This document shows, piece after piece, positions 10,561 to 21,346 of a stretch of DNA of 64,000 bases (the first letter of the stretch is position 1; every line of letters starts with the position of its first letter). The notes beneath the pieces were generated by a model. That model had not been told where the DNA came from and did no database searches. It saw nothing but the letters and a program-made list of their open reading frames with translations. Made by a program: the position numbers and the translations under genes. This stretch comes from Crossaster papposus (lineage: Eukaryota > Echinodermata > Asteroidea > Velatida > Solasteridae): NCBI GenBank assembly GCA_037893245.1, contig JBAIAA010000659.1:496001-560000 (forward strand), written 5' to 3'.

Positions 10561-10914
10561 CTAGGAAAAAATCACGCCGGATCAGCCACCACATTATTAG
10601 TACAGACCCTGCTTATAGGAGCAGAGTCTGGTGTCTGGGCGACTTTGGTTTGGAAGCTGTTATTTCTAGTCTGATGTTGTTACTTGTTTGCGATTAACGT
10701 AAACGCAGTATTTTAAGGCAAGTTCAGAAAATGAAGTTTGTCAATTGCTTTGGTCGGCCGCGGCTATGATCACTTGAGGATCGCGATGATCCGAGTTTGA
10801 TCTTAGCAAGGCTCTCGTCACGCGTAACCCGAGTCGAGTCGGGTGAGCTGAACGAACCACTGATCTAGATCAGTGGATCACGAACGAACCTATTGCCATT
10901 GATCTCTTGCGAGT

Positions 10915-11282
10915 TTCACTGCGGCAGCGGGCTGGCGCGCGTGGCCGGGCCGCGCCGGGCACCAGCCAACAAAAAATGGTGGACGGCAATGGCCGTGTAT
11001 ACATAGAAAACTCTTCGTAATTGGTCAGCGGCAAAATAGCATTTCAGCCTATTTTTTCTCATTATAACAATTGACTTAAAAATATGCACGTCTAAAGGGT
11101 ATTAAAATCAACTGTTACAATTAATGAGTTGTATTTTGTTTTATAAAAATTGAGAAATTTTATCAAAGAGTAAATGGACAGTTTTTGTCATAATCTCTCA
11201 GCCAATCACAGTGCACAATCACAAGCCTTGCGGGATGCAATATTTTTCTTTGCGAGTTTGGCTGTGAAAGATATCATCCAAA
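10915..11282 (+). promoter_or_regulatory. Likely ING3 promoter and 5' UTR
   Basis: A GC-rich patch (GGCTGGCGCGCGTGGCCGGG, about 10931-10960) and a CCAAT box at 11212-11216 lie upstream of the first codon at 11283. There is no obvious TATA box. The transcription start is not determinable from sequence alone. Confidence 0.4.
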
Positions 11283-11310
11283 ATGCTATATTTAGAGGAT
11301 TATTTAGAGA
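11283..11310 (+). CDS. ING3: ING3 exon 1
   Basis: ATG in AAAATGC context encodes MLYLEDYLE plus the first base of Met10, then the donor GTAAGT. The start matches the invariant N terminus of ING3 proteins. Confidence 0.93.
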
Positions 11311-14300
11311 GTAAGTAGAGGATTTTATAAATCTGTTATTTAAATAGAAGTCAAGTATCGCTTTTTTTGTTTATTATCTTTGAAGTTAAATAACATGGCC
11401 TTTTGCGTTTATTTTTGCAGTGATCGAGCAGCTACCGATGGATTTGCGGGAGCGGTTCACGGAAATGCGCGAGATGGATCTTCAAGTACAAAGTACGCCC
11501 TCAAATCTTTCTTTCTCCTCTTCCTTCTGCACATTTTAAGAGTAGTGTCTGTGAATAAATTATGAGTTTACATTTTCTCCTTTATTTTAGATGCAATGGA
11601 TAACCTCGACGAGCGGCAAAGCAATTTTTTTGAAGCTGCAAAGAAAACGGATTCTGCAAAATTCGAGTCAAAGAGTTATGAATCCATCAAAAAGGTGACT
11701 GGGGAGGGCGCCCTTTTGATTTCATGGGAGCTAGCTCCAGGCCTAGCTGGTCATGGAGGAAGGGGTGGCTCAGCTTATCAGTATTCGTGAATATGAAGCC
11801 TTAATTGTTCAACCCTTTTTTTAATACATTCACAGAAAACTTTATTTATTTTCAACAAATAAAAAGATAAAATTGAGCAAATTTCTTTTGAAATTAATAG
11901 AAGGAAGAAAAAGAAAAAGCAAGGAAAAAGCTTGGCCTACTTTAAAAAAAAAATGGAAGTTTAATTTGTAAAGGTAGGATACACCATTTGCAGATATTGA
12001 ACATTTTTACTACCAAATTACAACAAGAACAACATAAGAACCACTGCCTGATGCCGGTTGAAATCAAGCGTGCATGATTGTAAAACTTCGAACAGGTCAG
12101 TTAAATATATATTTGCTTTAAAATACAACCCCCCAAATCCACCCATTCATGATAATTCAAGAAAGTACCAATGGTGTATCCTACCTTTAAAATTGCCCTT
12201 GTTCGACTGCTTACATTTTCTTGGTAATCACTTTTTGGCCAAAAAAAGACAATTTTCTGTAAAAAAAAAAATCGGATAAATCAGTATATGTAATCACTTT
12301 TTGGCCAAAAAAAGACAATTTTCTGTAAAAAAAAAGAAAATCTGATAAATCAGTATATGTAGAAGACTTTGCTGCACCATAATGGTTTTTTTGTCAGACC
12401 ATACACTTGTATAAATCATCAAGGCAAGGGTTATTGCATTTAAATACAGATTATATTTTTCCCTCTATTTTATGTGCAGGATTATTACAAGATTTTAGAA
12501 GATTGTGATGAGAAGGTGCAACTGGCAAACCAGGTTTACGATTTGGTAAGGAAAAAAAAGTATATTTCCTTCATGTGATTTTTCTTGCAAGTTTTCATTT
12601 ATTTTATTAACAAATTTGCTATCGGAGTTAAAGAGCAAAATGATGTGTAAAGTATGTACATATTAAATTGCTTAGCAGAATTGTTTATGCTGTAAATAGT
12701 TTAGCTTAAAACCCTAACTATCCCAAATCCTCCAAACTTCTCTTTGCAAATTGCAGGATTTTGCATAATCCAGGTCATAAAGCCTAAACTAATTCTGGGT
12801 GATTTTGCTCGATTGAGGTTACTTGGATATTTTTCCAAATGAGGATTTTGGAGGATTGAGGTTATTTGTTACTTTGTACTTTCACACTGCTCATGGTCTA
12901 TGTACATTCTCTATAGAGCTTCAGTCAAGGTGTAAGATTTGTCAAGGATAGGAAACGTTTGCCTACCAAGAATCATATGTGCAGATCCTTGTTGTAATAG
13001 GGCACAATTAGCAGCTGTTTGTTAAATGTTTGGCTGCTTTATAGTTCAATGTTTGGCTGCTTTCTAGTTCAATGGTAAACCAACTGCAGGATTTTACAGG
13101 AAGTTTGGTTTAATGGAATATTTCATACATATAATGATGACTGTGAACATCGAAATTGTTATTGCGGCCCTAATGTTCAATGATTTCAATCTTTATCTAA
13201 ATTGTTCCTGTTTCTATTTCTAACAGGTCGATCGCTACTTGCGGAAATTAGACCAAGAACTGAATAAGTTCAAAATGGAACTTGAAGCAGATAATGCTGG
13301 AATCACCGAAGTTTTAGAGAGAAGTAAGGGCTTGGTATTTTACAATTGGATGATGAAATGTCACCTTAACCCTAACCCTGCCAGATCCAGCACAGTGCAT
13401 CTGTAGTGACTGCTTGACCTTGCTGGACTCTGCACACAAGTCAATGTGACAAAGTATGCAATCTGTTGCGTCTGGCAGGATTTCTAGTCAAAATACCCTG
13501 GAGGGTTAGGGTTAAAAATTAATGGCTATTACAAGTTTTAAGTTGATTTGTGTCAATTTATTATTTCCTTTAATTTTAACCAGTTCGTGCCGGGATTATA
13601 CACGTCCTCAGGCGCGAACTTAGTCTTGGCCAAGACCAAGCTAGCCCGTTCATTTGTTCCGCGGCGCGCCGTCCGTATTATCTGAGATTATTGAGGGCGC
13701 CCTTTATTTATCGCCAGATTCCTGGATTTCTTCCACTAGCTTAGTCTTGGCGCATCGGTCACGTGAACCCGGAAAATTCCGAGGACATTCCAAGCATACC
13801 TCAAATAGCTACGCGCCCCCGCATGCGCACTAAGTCGTTTTTGTTTAATGTGGTGTTCGATTATTATAGTCTGGTTCCCAGACCAAATATTTCTGACTGT
13901 TTGTGATTTTTCATTTATTATTTAGCCGTTAATGTCACGTGACCAAAAACTGGAGGAATTGCTTAACGTTCGCGATGTTCAAGTTTTTCCAGGTTTTTAT
14001 AAAATAAAACTCACATTAGCAAAGGTCAACACCAGACGAAATGCCTAAGACTATCACGGTCATTGTAGTCATTGTGCTATTTTTTTGGAAAGAGCCGTTA
14101 GAATTTGAATTGTTGCGTCGTCATAGCTACGCTGCTTGTATCATCGCGTCATTATCTATTTGTTGTCGCCGGCGGCTAGCCAAATGTGGTTTCTTACACG
14201 TCCAGTCAGGTAGCAGCCGGCGACAAAAAATAGATAATGACGCGATGATACAAGCAGCGTAGCTATGACGACGCAACAATTCAAATTCTAACGGCTCTTT

Positions 14301-17300
14301 CCAAAAAAATAGCACAATGACTACAATGACCGTGATAGTCTTAGGCATTTCGTCTGGTGTTGACCTTTGCTAATGTGAGTTTTATTTTATAAAAACCTGG
14401 AAACACTTGAACATCGCGAACGTTAAGCAATTCCTCCAGTTTTTGGTCACGTGACATTAACGGCTAAATAATAAATGAAAAATCACAAACAGTCAGAAAT
14501 ATTTGGTCTGGGAACCAGACTATAATAATCGAACACCACATTAAACAAAAACGACTTAGTGCGCATGCGGGGGCGCGTAGCTATTTGAGGTATGCTTGGA
14601 ATGTCCTCGGAATTTTCCGGGTTCACGTGACCGATGCGCCAAGACTAAGCTAGTGGAAGAAATCCTGGAATCTGGCGATAAATAAAGGGCGCCCTCAATA
14701 ATCTCAGATAATACGGACGGCGCGCCGCGGAACAAATGAACGGGCTAGCTTGGTCTTGGCCAAGACTAGCGCGAACTGGTTAACATCCATAAAACCCAGA
14801 ATGTCATTTTTGATTGAATGCATGTAACATAACGTGTTGCTCTATAATTAGCCAGCATATAGCCTGTCCATTAGTCTATTGTAGGCGTTCTAGTTTCTTA
14901 CGTTTTTCAATTTTTTCTATCTTGCTCCTATTGTTTGCTAAAAATTCTTACTATGTTCTATTTTTTCCCTACTTTTTGGTTGACAACTCAAAAAAATGAG
15001 ATCTTATTGAATATTTTTTACACAAGTGTTGCACACTATCATATGTAAATCACACAATGAAAGGCTTTAGTACAGTAGAACTGCTACTGCAGTAGTACTT
15101 CTAAGGGCTTAGTCTAGTCTAGTTGAGGATGGAGCACAAGTATCGTGATTACCGGACAGCTAAATAAGGATTATCATGATGTGGACATGGGCGAGTATCA
15201 ACAAAAATAACTGAATGCATAAAAAGTCCTACTTTTATCCTGATTTTGTCTTCCAAAAGCCTAATTTTGTCTTGTATCTTTTAAAATGTTGATCCTACTT
15301 TACTCCTGCTATAAGCCTGTTATTGTTAAAACTGTTGATTTATTTATGACACGATATGTTTACGCTGGTTACAGGGTCATTAGAGTTGGACATCCCAACG
15401 AAGCAGCTTCAGGCCCCGACTAGGGGAGAGAGTAAGTCTTTTCCATCTTCTGGGGTTTTTTTCTGAGTGACAAATTCTCCACAGGGTTCCACAAACCATA
15501 TTGTAGTATACGCTAATATGTCATTGCAACTTTACAAATCTACTTTAAGATGTGGCAGTTTTCCTTTTTTGATACTTTGCTGTTCCACAATCAAGTAGGA
15601 GCTAACTCTTCTGGTTTCGCCTTGTCTATTGTCCCCCTCCACATTTCCACATTTTGTTGTTCCACAGAACTCTGTACAGGCTTTTTCTTTTGTGTTTCTC
15701 CCGTCAGCTAAGATGTGCATCATGCTGTATGTTGCCCTATATATGTTTGTTTCGTGTACACAGTCATTATGTCTCTAAAGAAGATCTGTTAAGATCAAAA
15801 TATTAGGCCCTCTTAACTTATTTGAAAATCAAAAAAAAACGTGTCTAATGGTACTACAGTGGAACGCCGGTATAACGAACATCACGGGATCCACAGAATT
15901 TGTTCGGTATATCGATCGTTCGGTTAAGCGATTTTCACTTGTCAATCTAGGTGCGCTCTTTAACATAAAGCCACTGGTTGTTAGATGTTCAGGAATTAAA
16001 AACGGCCCAACTTGCGTTTGATATGGTTTTTTTAATGTTTGAAAATGTTGTGTATTCCCTTTAAGTCGGAACAACACTTTAAAATGGTCTGCATTAACCC
16101 CCAATTGCCCCTCTGTGCTCCCCCTCCTTACCTCTCTACCTTACCACAGAGAGGAAAAACCACATGGAAAATCACGTCGACAAAAAAATGATAACGGAGA
16201 AGAAACACCTGACTGGCTTCTCGTCTGACATGACCCAGGATATGTTGACCTTCCGATCTAACAACCTGACTACAAAGGGCGGTTCCTCCCTACTAGAAGG
16301 TCGCGAGTCTGGTACCTCACAGCCCGCATTGTCTTACAACCTGGGGCATGTGGGTGCCGGCAGTAACGCAATAGCCCTGGCAGCAGCCCAGGCCGTCTCC
16401 AATACGCTACAGGTAGGTTATAAGATAGAAACGAAAAGTAGAAAAGTTTATATTTAAATATTCGTTTCCAGAAGTAGACGGAAACCCCCCCCCCCCCAAA
16501 AAAAAAACCCAAAAAACAAAAAACAACAAAAAAAACAAGGTTTCTACAAACATCTGAAAAGCAAATTCCAGGACTTTCAAAGACTAAAATATGACAATTT
16601 CCATGACATTTAACGCTATTTTGTAGACACAAGTTGCTTGGAATTATGATACTAATGAACCGCTGATGTTGGCTAACCAATTTGTTCTCTTTTGAAAATA
16701 AGTTTTAATTGATAATAGCTTCCTCCTCTCCTTACAGCTATCCGATTCACTCACTTTAATACAAAATTACTTTAATAACCTTTGCATGATCCTGATTTCC
16801 ATGACTTTTAAATTTTTCCAATCTTCCATAACTTTTCCGTGACTTTCCAGGACAACTTTTCTGTCCATTACCCGTGGGAACCCTGCATCAGTTTCCAGAT
16901 TCCGGGCTTTCAAATATTCCTGCTTTTATTTTCATCAAAAGTCGATAGCTGCTCTACTGACCAGAAAGAACTGTTCAAAATTGTCAACAAACTCCTTCAT
17001 AGGACAGGTGACCCGGTGCTGCCTAACCACACATCGGAACGAGATTTAGCCAATAGTTTTTCTGAGCATTATCTGAGCAAAATCACCAAGATACGCGATG
17101 TCCTTGAGCAACATGGGGCACAGAGATCCACAAACGACGAGAGGCCAAGTTCATCCACAGACTCACAACTTTCCTCCTTTGAGCCAGCTTCAGTTGAGGA
17201 GGTCAAGAACGTCATCATGCGCTCACCTGCCAAGTCATGTGGTCAGGACCCACTCCCAACTTGGTTGATTAGGGAGCATGTGGATATCTTTGCTCCGTTT

Positions 17301-20300
17301 ATCACGAGTCTGGTGAATAGGTCGCTTGAGGAAGGTATATTTCCTGGAAACTTTAAACACGCGATTATTAGACCTCTACTTAAAAAGTCGGATCTTAACA
17401 GGGAAGCTCTTGGAAGCTACAGACCAGTGGCAAATTTAAAGTATCTTGGAAAAGTTATTGAGCGAGTCGTGTCATCACGTATTCTTGAATACATAGATGA
17501 TAAACAGCTCCAAGATCCTCATCAATCTGCTTACCGGAAGAATCATAGCGTTGAGACGGCTGTGTTGCGAGTAAGCAATGACGTGCTTCAAGCTATGGAC
17601 CGAGGCATGCTGACAGGCCTTATCCTCTTAGATCTCAGTTCAGCATTCGATACTGTCGATTATGAGATAATGATTCAGAGACTGGCTGATCTTGGTATCG
17701 GTGGATCTGTCATTGAGTGGTGCAGTTCTTATCTTCATGGCCGGACACAATCGGTGCGAGTTGGAGCCGTTTCATCGGAACCAGTAGCTGTCAACTTCTC
17801 TGTGCCTCAAGGCTCCGTAATTGGACCACAGCTGTTCTCCCTCTATATTTTGCCGATCGGTGACATTATCACTAGACATAACCTCATGTACCATGTGTAT
17901 GCAGATGATATACAGTTGTACGCATCCTGTCTGCCTAATCAGAGTGATATCGATTGCATCGTTGCTAGACTGGAATCGTGTGTAGCAGAGATCATGACTT
18001 GGATGACAAATAACTATCTCAAACTGAATGAAAGCAAGAGTGAATTCATTCTCTTTGGATCTGTTCAACACCGAAAGAAAGTCACCATCCCATACATCAA
18101 AGTCGGGGATTCCCAAATACGCCCTGCCGACAAAGTTCGTGATCTTGGTCTGATACTCGACGCCAACATGACTATGGAACATCAAATTTCATCTTGTGTT
18201 AGGTCTTCGGTCTACCACCTGCGAAACATTCGCAGAATTAGAGAGTACCTGAATCCACAAGCAACAAAGCTGCTCATTCATGCACTAGTATCCTCATGTC
18301 TAGACTTGTACAATTCCACATTATTTGGGTTACCTCAACGACAGATCAAGAGACTGCAAAAGGTGCAGAATACAGCTGCACGTCTTATCTCCGGTTCCCG
18401 GTCTTCATCACATATCACACCAATCCTCAAGCAACTACACTGGCTCCCCATCAAACAGCGACTTCAATACAAACTTGCCATGACAACCTTTAAGGCAATT
18501 ACCGGTCAATCTCCACTGTACATCTCGGAGCTTTTTCAAACTAATGTTCCCCGCCGTTCAGGTCTTCGCTCCAGCAACTTGCACAGGTTGTCGGAGATCA
18601 GATCGAGACGATCGTGGGGAGACAGGTCACTCGTAGTAGCTGCACCACGAGTTTGGAACACTCTCCCAAGGGACATCCACGAATCTTCATCCCTACAGTG
18701 TTTTAAGTCAAATTTGAAGACTTTCTTATACACCCAAACCTTCTCGTGATTTGATTAATACTTCATTCATTGATTCGAACCTTTTTTCCTCCAATTTTTA
18801 ATTTTTTTCTCTCCTGATGTGCGCCTTGGGTGTCCTGTTTCTGGACAGATATGTTGCGCGGTATAAATGTGTAATTATTATTATATTATTACTGTTTCCT
18901 ATATTTTTTCCCCACAACTCAACAAAATGAAATCACGTTGCACACTATCATATGTAAATCACACAATGAAGGGCTTTGGCTTAGGAGTACTGCAACTGCA
19001 CTTGGAATAGCTCAGTCAAGGATAGAGCACAAAAGTTGCGAGTACAGAACATTGATCGATGATTGATTGATTATTGGGTGTTTTCCTAACAGATGCAACA
19101 GGGTAGGCGAACGGCCAGTCTGAAGGCCAGCTATGAGGCTTTGAAATCAGGCGGATTCAGCGGACTGGGTGCCGTGGGTAGAGACGCCAGCCAAGCTTCC
19201 TCATCAAGCACCTTAACAGTCACGTCAACAACGCCAACGACTTCAGAGAGCAGCAGACACAGGGGTCGAAGGTCAGTCAACTTTGGCGCTCGGTAGAATT
19301 TTGCTAAGCGCAGAGAATATTTGCCTATTCGCTTTGTCCATACTGGGCGCCGGGAAGCGCTGATGCAGCTTCACAGATTTCTGCGAAGGAAATGCACGGC
19401 ATTCTGGGTAGCGTACCATGACCTTTTGAATCGCACGCAGCGTAGCTAAGCCACTGGACTGGTGACCTTCGGTTCACAGGTTACAACAAAACATCCAATC
19501 AGAGCTCAAAAGGCTCGAACTCTTTCCAGTGCCCAGTATAGGCGGTGGGCACAAGCAAATATTTGCTTAGCGAAAACAGGTTACCAGTAAAAATGATACG
19601 CAATGTGTATCGAATTGGTTTCCAGTAGAATTCTGCTAAATGAAATTGTGGCTATTCATTTTTTCGTTACAATATTGTTCAATTTCTTGTCGTTTACAGA
19701 ACAAACTCAAGGGCCTCCACCCCAAGTGTGACAAACGTCCAGCCACAGGCCCCGACGACAGCCTCGACGCAACCCCTGGCGGACCTCCTGACAGAGAGCA
19801 TCTTAGACGACACCAACCCGCCGGCCCCTGAATGGACCTACGATCCCAACGAACCTCGCTACTGTCTGTGCAACCAGGTGTCTTACGGAGAGATGGTGGG
19901 ATGCGACAATGCAAACGTGAGTACAAACTAGAGAAGTGCAACCAATTCTATTCAACTTTAACAGAACTGGTTATCGGGTTTACTTAAAGGTAGGATACAC
20001 CATTTGCAAATATCAAAAAAATTTACTACCGAATTATTAAGAAATATCTTACTTATTTGAAAGTAAATATTGATTATAGGCATCCAGCCAGATTTTCTGA
20101 CCTTACAATTCCCCCAATGTCTACAAATTGTTCCATTTCATCTGAAGTGGCGTCAGGGTACCAGACTACAAGAACGTTATTGGTTTTCTTAATTTTACCA
20201 GCTCTACGAACCCAAAACGTCAAATAAGTCAGTATAACAATATTTGTTATAACAAACTAATCCCGCAAATCCACCAAATTTTAAAAATTACAGCAAAAGC

Positions 20301-20549
20301 AAATGATGTATATTCCCTATAATAAAATAAACACTTATTTTCTTTGTACCTGTCCAAATTTATCAATACATGTATTTTCAAACCCGTTTATTTAATGTTC
20401 TTCTCTATTTTTTCCTGCAGTGTCCGATTGAGTGGTTCCATTACGGCTGCGTTGGCATCACCAACCCCCCTAAAGGCAAATGGTATTGCCCACAGTGCAC
20501 AGTGGCTATGAAGCGTCGTGAGAAGAAAGACTCCAGCAACAAGAAATAA
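11283..20549 (+). CDS. ING3: Inhibitor of growth protein 3 (ING3), complete, ten exons
   Basis: Ten exons with GT...AG introns join in phase to 403 residues (human ING3 is 418). Residues 1 to about 105 are the ING N-terminal helical domain ([18 protein letters not shown] and [20 protein letters not shown] are near-identical to vertebrate ING3). A low-complexity, basic linker follows, containing a [12 protein letters not shown] block that ING3 proteins share. Residues 342-393 form a C4HC3 PHD finger: C344, C346, C357, C362, H368, C371, C384, C387, with Y343 and W366 in the positions of the aromatic cage that reads H3K4me3. In known systems ING3 is a subunit of the NuA4/TIP60 histone acetyltransferase complex in the nucleus. 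No frameshift or missing ligand was seen. Introns 3, 5, 7 and 9 carry transposon insertions; intron 7 holds a 2 kb LINE in the same orientation. Confidence 0.96.
11421..11492 (+). CDS. ING3: ING3 exon 2
   Basis: Follows TTTTTGCAG. Encodes [19 protein letters not shown] and LQVQ, splitting codon Asn at GTACGC. Confidence 0.95.
11591..11694 (+). CDS. ING3: ING3 exon 3
   Basis: Follows TTATTTTAG. Encodes [18 protein letters not shown] through ESIKK and ends in phase 0 before GTGACT, a weaker donor than those of neighbouring exons. Confidence 0.93.
11971..12187. mobile_element. AGGTAGGATACACCATT-family MITE, short form, in ING3 intron 3
   Basis: Begins AAGGTAGGATACACCATTTG and ends CAATGGTGTATCCTACCTT. 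The internal sequence has lost about half of the family body. The right flank reads TTAA; the left flank is GTAA, so the left target copy has changed. Confidence 0.8.
12225..12359. repeat. 66-69-bp direct tandem repeat, two copies
   Basis: TAATCACTTTTTGGCCAAAA...CAGTATATG occurs at 12225-12290 and 12291-12359, differing mainly in A-run length. Recent duplication in ING3 intron 3. Confidence 0.9.
12480..12545 (+). CDS. ING3: ING3 exon 4
   Basis: Follows TATGTGCAG. 22 codons: [15 protein letters not shown] and ANQVYDL. Ends before GTAAGG. Confidence 0.95.
12546..13226 (+). other. ING3 intron 4
   Basis: AT-rich. Scattered words such as TTGCAGGATTTTGCATAATC and TGAGGATTTTGGAGGATTGA near 12.72-12.86 kb resemble the diffuse repeat at 5.5 kb. 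A short direct repeat, ATGTTTGGCTGCTTTMTAGTTCA, lies near 13.03-13.07 kb. No complete element was seen. Confidence 0.6.
13227..13323 (+). CDS. ING3: ING3 exon 5
   Basis: Follows TTTCTAACAG. Encodes [20 protein letters not shown] and then [12 protein letters not shown], the end of the ING N-terminal domain. Splits Arg at GTAAGG. Confidence 0.95.
13378..13516. repeat. Dispersed about 140-bp repeat (CTGCCAGATCCAGCACAG)
   Basis: Nearly identical to 43554-43702, including ACACAAGTCAATGTGACAAA and CCTGGAGGGTTAGGGTTAAA. CTGCCAG at one end and TCTGGCAG inside suggest a short inverted repeat. In ING3 intron 5. Confidence 0.8.
13580..14779. mobile_element. 1.2 kb giant hairpin (foldback) element in ING3 intron 5
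   Basis: TTAA flanks at 13576-13579 and 14780-14783. Termini are CCAGTTCGTGCCGG and GCGCGAACTGG, the ends of the CCAGTTCGCGCC MITE family. Almost the entire element is two inverted arms of about 550 bases, 13621-14173 and 14217-14769, around an axis near 14195 with a roughly 40-base loop. The left arm alone has a short extra piece (GGGATTATACACGTCCTCAG) next to the terminus. The matching 73-residue ORFs on both strands are the two arms reading the same sequence, not genes. Confidence 0.92.
14900..15230. repeat. Dispersed repeat in ING3 intron 5, related copies in intron 7, the 3' flank and 48.4 kb
   Basis: The blocks TATCTTGCTCCTATTGTTT, TTGCACACTATCATATGTAA, ATCACACAATGAAAGGCTTT, ATGGAGCACAAGT and GTGGACATGGGCGAG recur in the same order at about 18895-19060, 20735-21095 and partly 48405-48605. 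The family is not recognised. Confidence 0.65.
15375..15431 (+). CDS. ING3: ING3 exon 6
   Basis: Follows GGTTACAG. Encodes [18 protein letters not shown]; the SLELD start matches human ING3. Donor GTAAGT. Confidence 0.93.
16150..16412 (+). CDS. ING3: ING3 exon 7
   Basis: Follows CTTACCACAG. Completes a KRK basic motif, then encodes the variable linker with [16 protein letters not shown] and an Ala-rich end, [15 protein letters not shown], comparable to AITMAAAQAVQAT in human ING3. Ends in phase 0 before GTAGGT. Confidence 0.9.
16930..18896 (+). mobile_element. CR1/L2-like non-LTR retrotransposon, 5' truncated, in ING3 intron 7
   Basis: An uninterrupted frame ending at 18749 encodes a reverse transcriptase. 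Visible blocks are [18 protein letters not shown], the A-motif [13 protein letters not shown], the B-motif [16 protein letters not shown], the C-motif YADDIQLY (17898 onward) and the C-terminal HWLPIKQRL / [20 protein letters not shown] blocks. The apurinic endonuclease domain expected upstream is missing. The 3' UTR reads GTGCGCCTTGGGTGTCC and ends in ATTATTATTATATTATTA. The open frame and intact catalytic aspartates suggest a fairly young copy. It lies in the same orientation as ING3. The frame's first about 30 codons (16839-16930) are probably host or other repeat sequence. Confidence 0.92.
18897..19060. repeat. Copy of the 14.9-15.2 kb dispersed repeat, ING3 intron 7
   Basis: TTGCACACTATCATATGTAA, ATCACACAATGAAGGGCTTT and GGATAGAGCACAAAAGTTGC are shared with 14.9-15.2 and 20.7-21.1 kb. 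The LINE ends directly at its left border, so the LINE may have inserted into this repeat. Confidence 0.6.
19093..19271 (+). CDS. ING3: ING3 exon 8
   Basis: Follows TTTTCCTAACAG. Encodes [20 protein letters not shown], the ING3-typical block, then a Ser/Thr-rich stretch and a basic RHRGR. Splits Arg at GTCAGT. Confidence 0.93.
19300..19640. repeat. Degraded TGCTAAGCA-family pieces in ING3 intron 8
   Basis: TTTTGCTAAGCGCAGAGAAT, AATATTTGCTTAGCGAAAAC, AGGTTACCAG and TCTGCTAAATGAAATT resemble the element at 10004-10246, but the copy is rearranged and diverged. Confidence 0.45.
19700..19916 (+). CDS. ING3: ING3 exon 9 (first half of PHD finger)
   Basis: Follows GTCGTTTACAG. Encodes a Pro/Thr-rich linker, then [20 protein letters not shown] and EMVGCDNAN, giving zinc ligands C344, C346 and C357. 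Donor GTGAGT, phase 0. The split inside the PHD finger is as expected for ING3. Confidence 0.96.
19988..20319. mobile_element. AGGTAGGATACACC-family MITE in ING3 intron 9
   Basis: TTAA then AGGTAGGATACACCATTTGC at the left. The right end, CAAATGATGTATATTCCCTAT, is diverged. The interior mixes the two subfamily bodies (TATTAAGAAATATCTTACTT on the left, AATTACAGCAAAAGCAAATG on the right). Confidence 0.75.
20421..20549 (+). CDS. ING3: ING3 exon 10 (second half of PHD finger, stop)
   Basis: Follows TTTTTTCCTGCAG. Encodes [20 protein letters not shown] then [13 protein letters not shown] and a basic tail ending KK, TAA at 20547-20549. An AATAAA overlaps the stop; another is at 21566-21571 but lies beyond a MITE. 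Confidence 0.97.
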   Translation, partial: CPIEWFHYGCVGITNPPKGKWYCPQCTVAMKRREKKDSSNKK

Positions 20550-20734
20550 AAAAAGAAAAACTAGAAGTGCAATTTTCAAACTTTTACTTTAATTGGATGG
20601 AAACAATTGTTCAGACCTTCTAAAAATGAAGAAATTATCAAGTAAACTGGACTACGCAAACGTAGCAATGAACATCTAGATAATTTTAGTCCATAAAGGT
20701 CAAGGTAGAAGGCTATCGAGTATTTTTACTTTTC

Positions 20735-21095
20735 CTAATTTATCCAAATGTTTGCCCCACAACTTGGAAAAGATGGAATCTCATTGAATAACAGTGCTAT
20801 GCACTGTCATGTATCAGGCATGAAAGTTTTCCTTGGATGAACTGATTGAAAATTGAAAATTAGAAAAAAACAGTGTACAAAGTCTTCAGTAAAGATTGAA
20901 ATTTCTTAGTTTTTGGGTGTTAATTCCAAGTTGCATGCCTGATGTGTACATCACACAATGAAGGGCTCGGGTGCAGGAGTACTGCAACTGTACTTCCAAA
21001 GAGCTTTAGTTAGGGATGGAGCACAAGTTTTGCGAGTACAGAATATGCCAAATAAGGCTTATATGCTGTGGACATGGGTGAGCAGAGTGGAAACT
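20735..21095. repeat. Copy of the 14.9 kb dispersed repeat in the ING3 3' flank
   Basis: CATCACACAATGAAGGGCTC, AGGAGTACTGCAACTGTACT, GATGGAGCACAAGTTTTGCG and TGTGGACATGGGTGAGCAGA align with copies in introns 5 and 7. Confidence 0.65.
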
Positions 21096-21108
21096 TATCA
21101 ATTGTTAA

Positions 21109-21342
21109 CCAGTTCGCGCCATGATTATTTTAACATCGCCGAGCCGACGGGCGGGATTATTTTCAACGAAACTCGATCCGAAGCGTGTTCAGGCCGATAG
21201 TGCTGGGTAGCACACCCACGCATTTCCGGCCTTGCGCGCTGCTGACATACATTTCCGAACTTGAACTTGGCGTGTTTATGCGTCATCCGTTTTGAATTTG
21301 GGGAAATTTTTGCGTTTATATACGTCATCCGGCGCGAACTGG
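21109..21342. mobile_element. TTAA/CCAGTTCGCGCC MITE, full length
   Basis: TTAA at 21105-21108 and 21343-21346. Termini CCAGTTCGCGCC and GGCGCGAACTGG. Family body intact. Confidence 0.9.
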
Positions 21343-21346
21343 TTAA

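Noticed and set aside
12058-12279. 73-residue frame in ING3 intron 3
   Set aside because: It spans a MITE end and the tandem duplication; not a gene.
14041-14348. Matching 73-residue frames on opposite strands
   Set aside because: They are the two arms of the giant hairpin; the identity is structural and no protein family is recognised.
16839-16929. N-terminal extension of the ING3-intronic reverse-transcriptase frame
   Set aside because: The first codons lack resemblance to ORF2 and derive from GACTTTCCAGGAC-type sequence also seen around 16.56-16.85 kb, so they are probably not part of the element.
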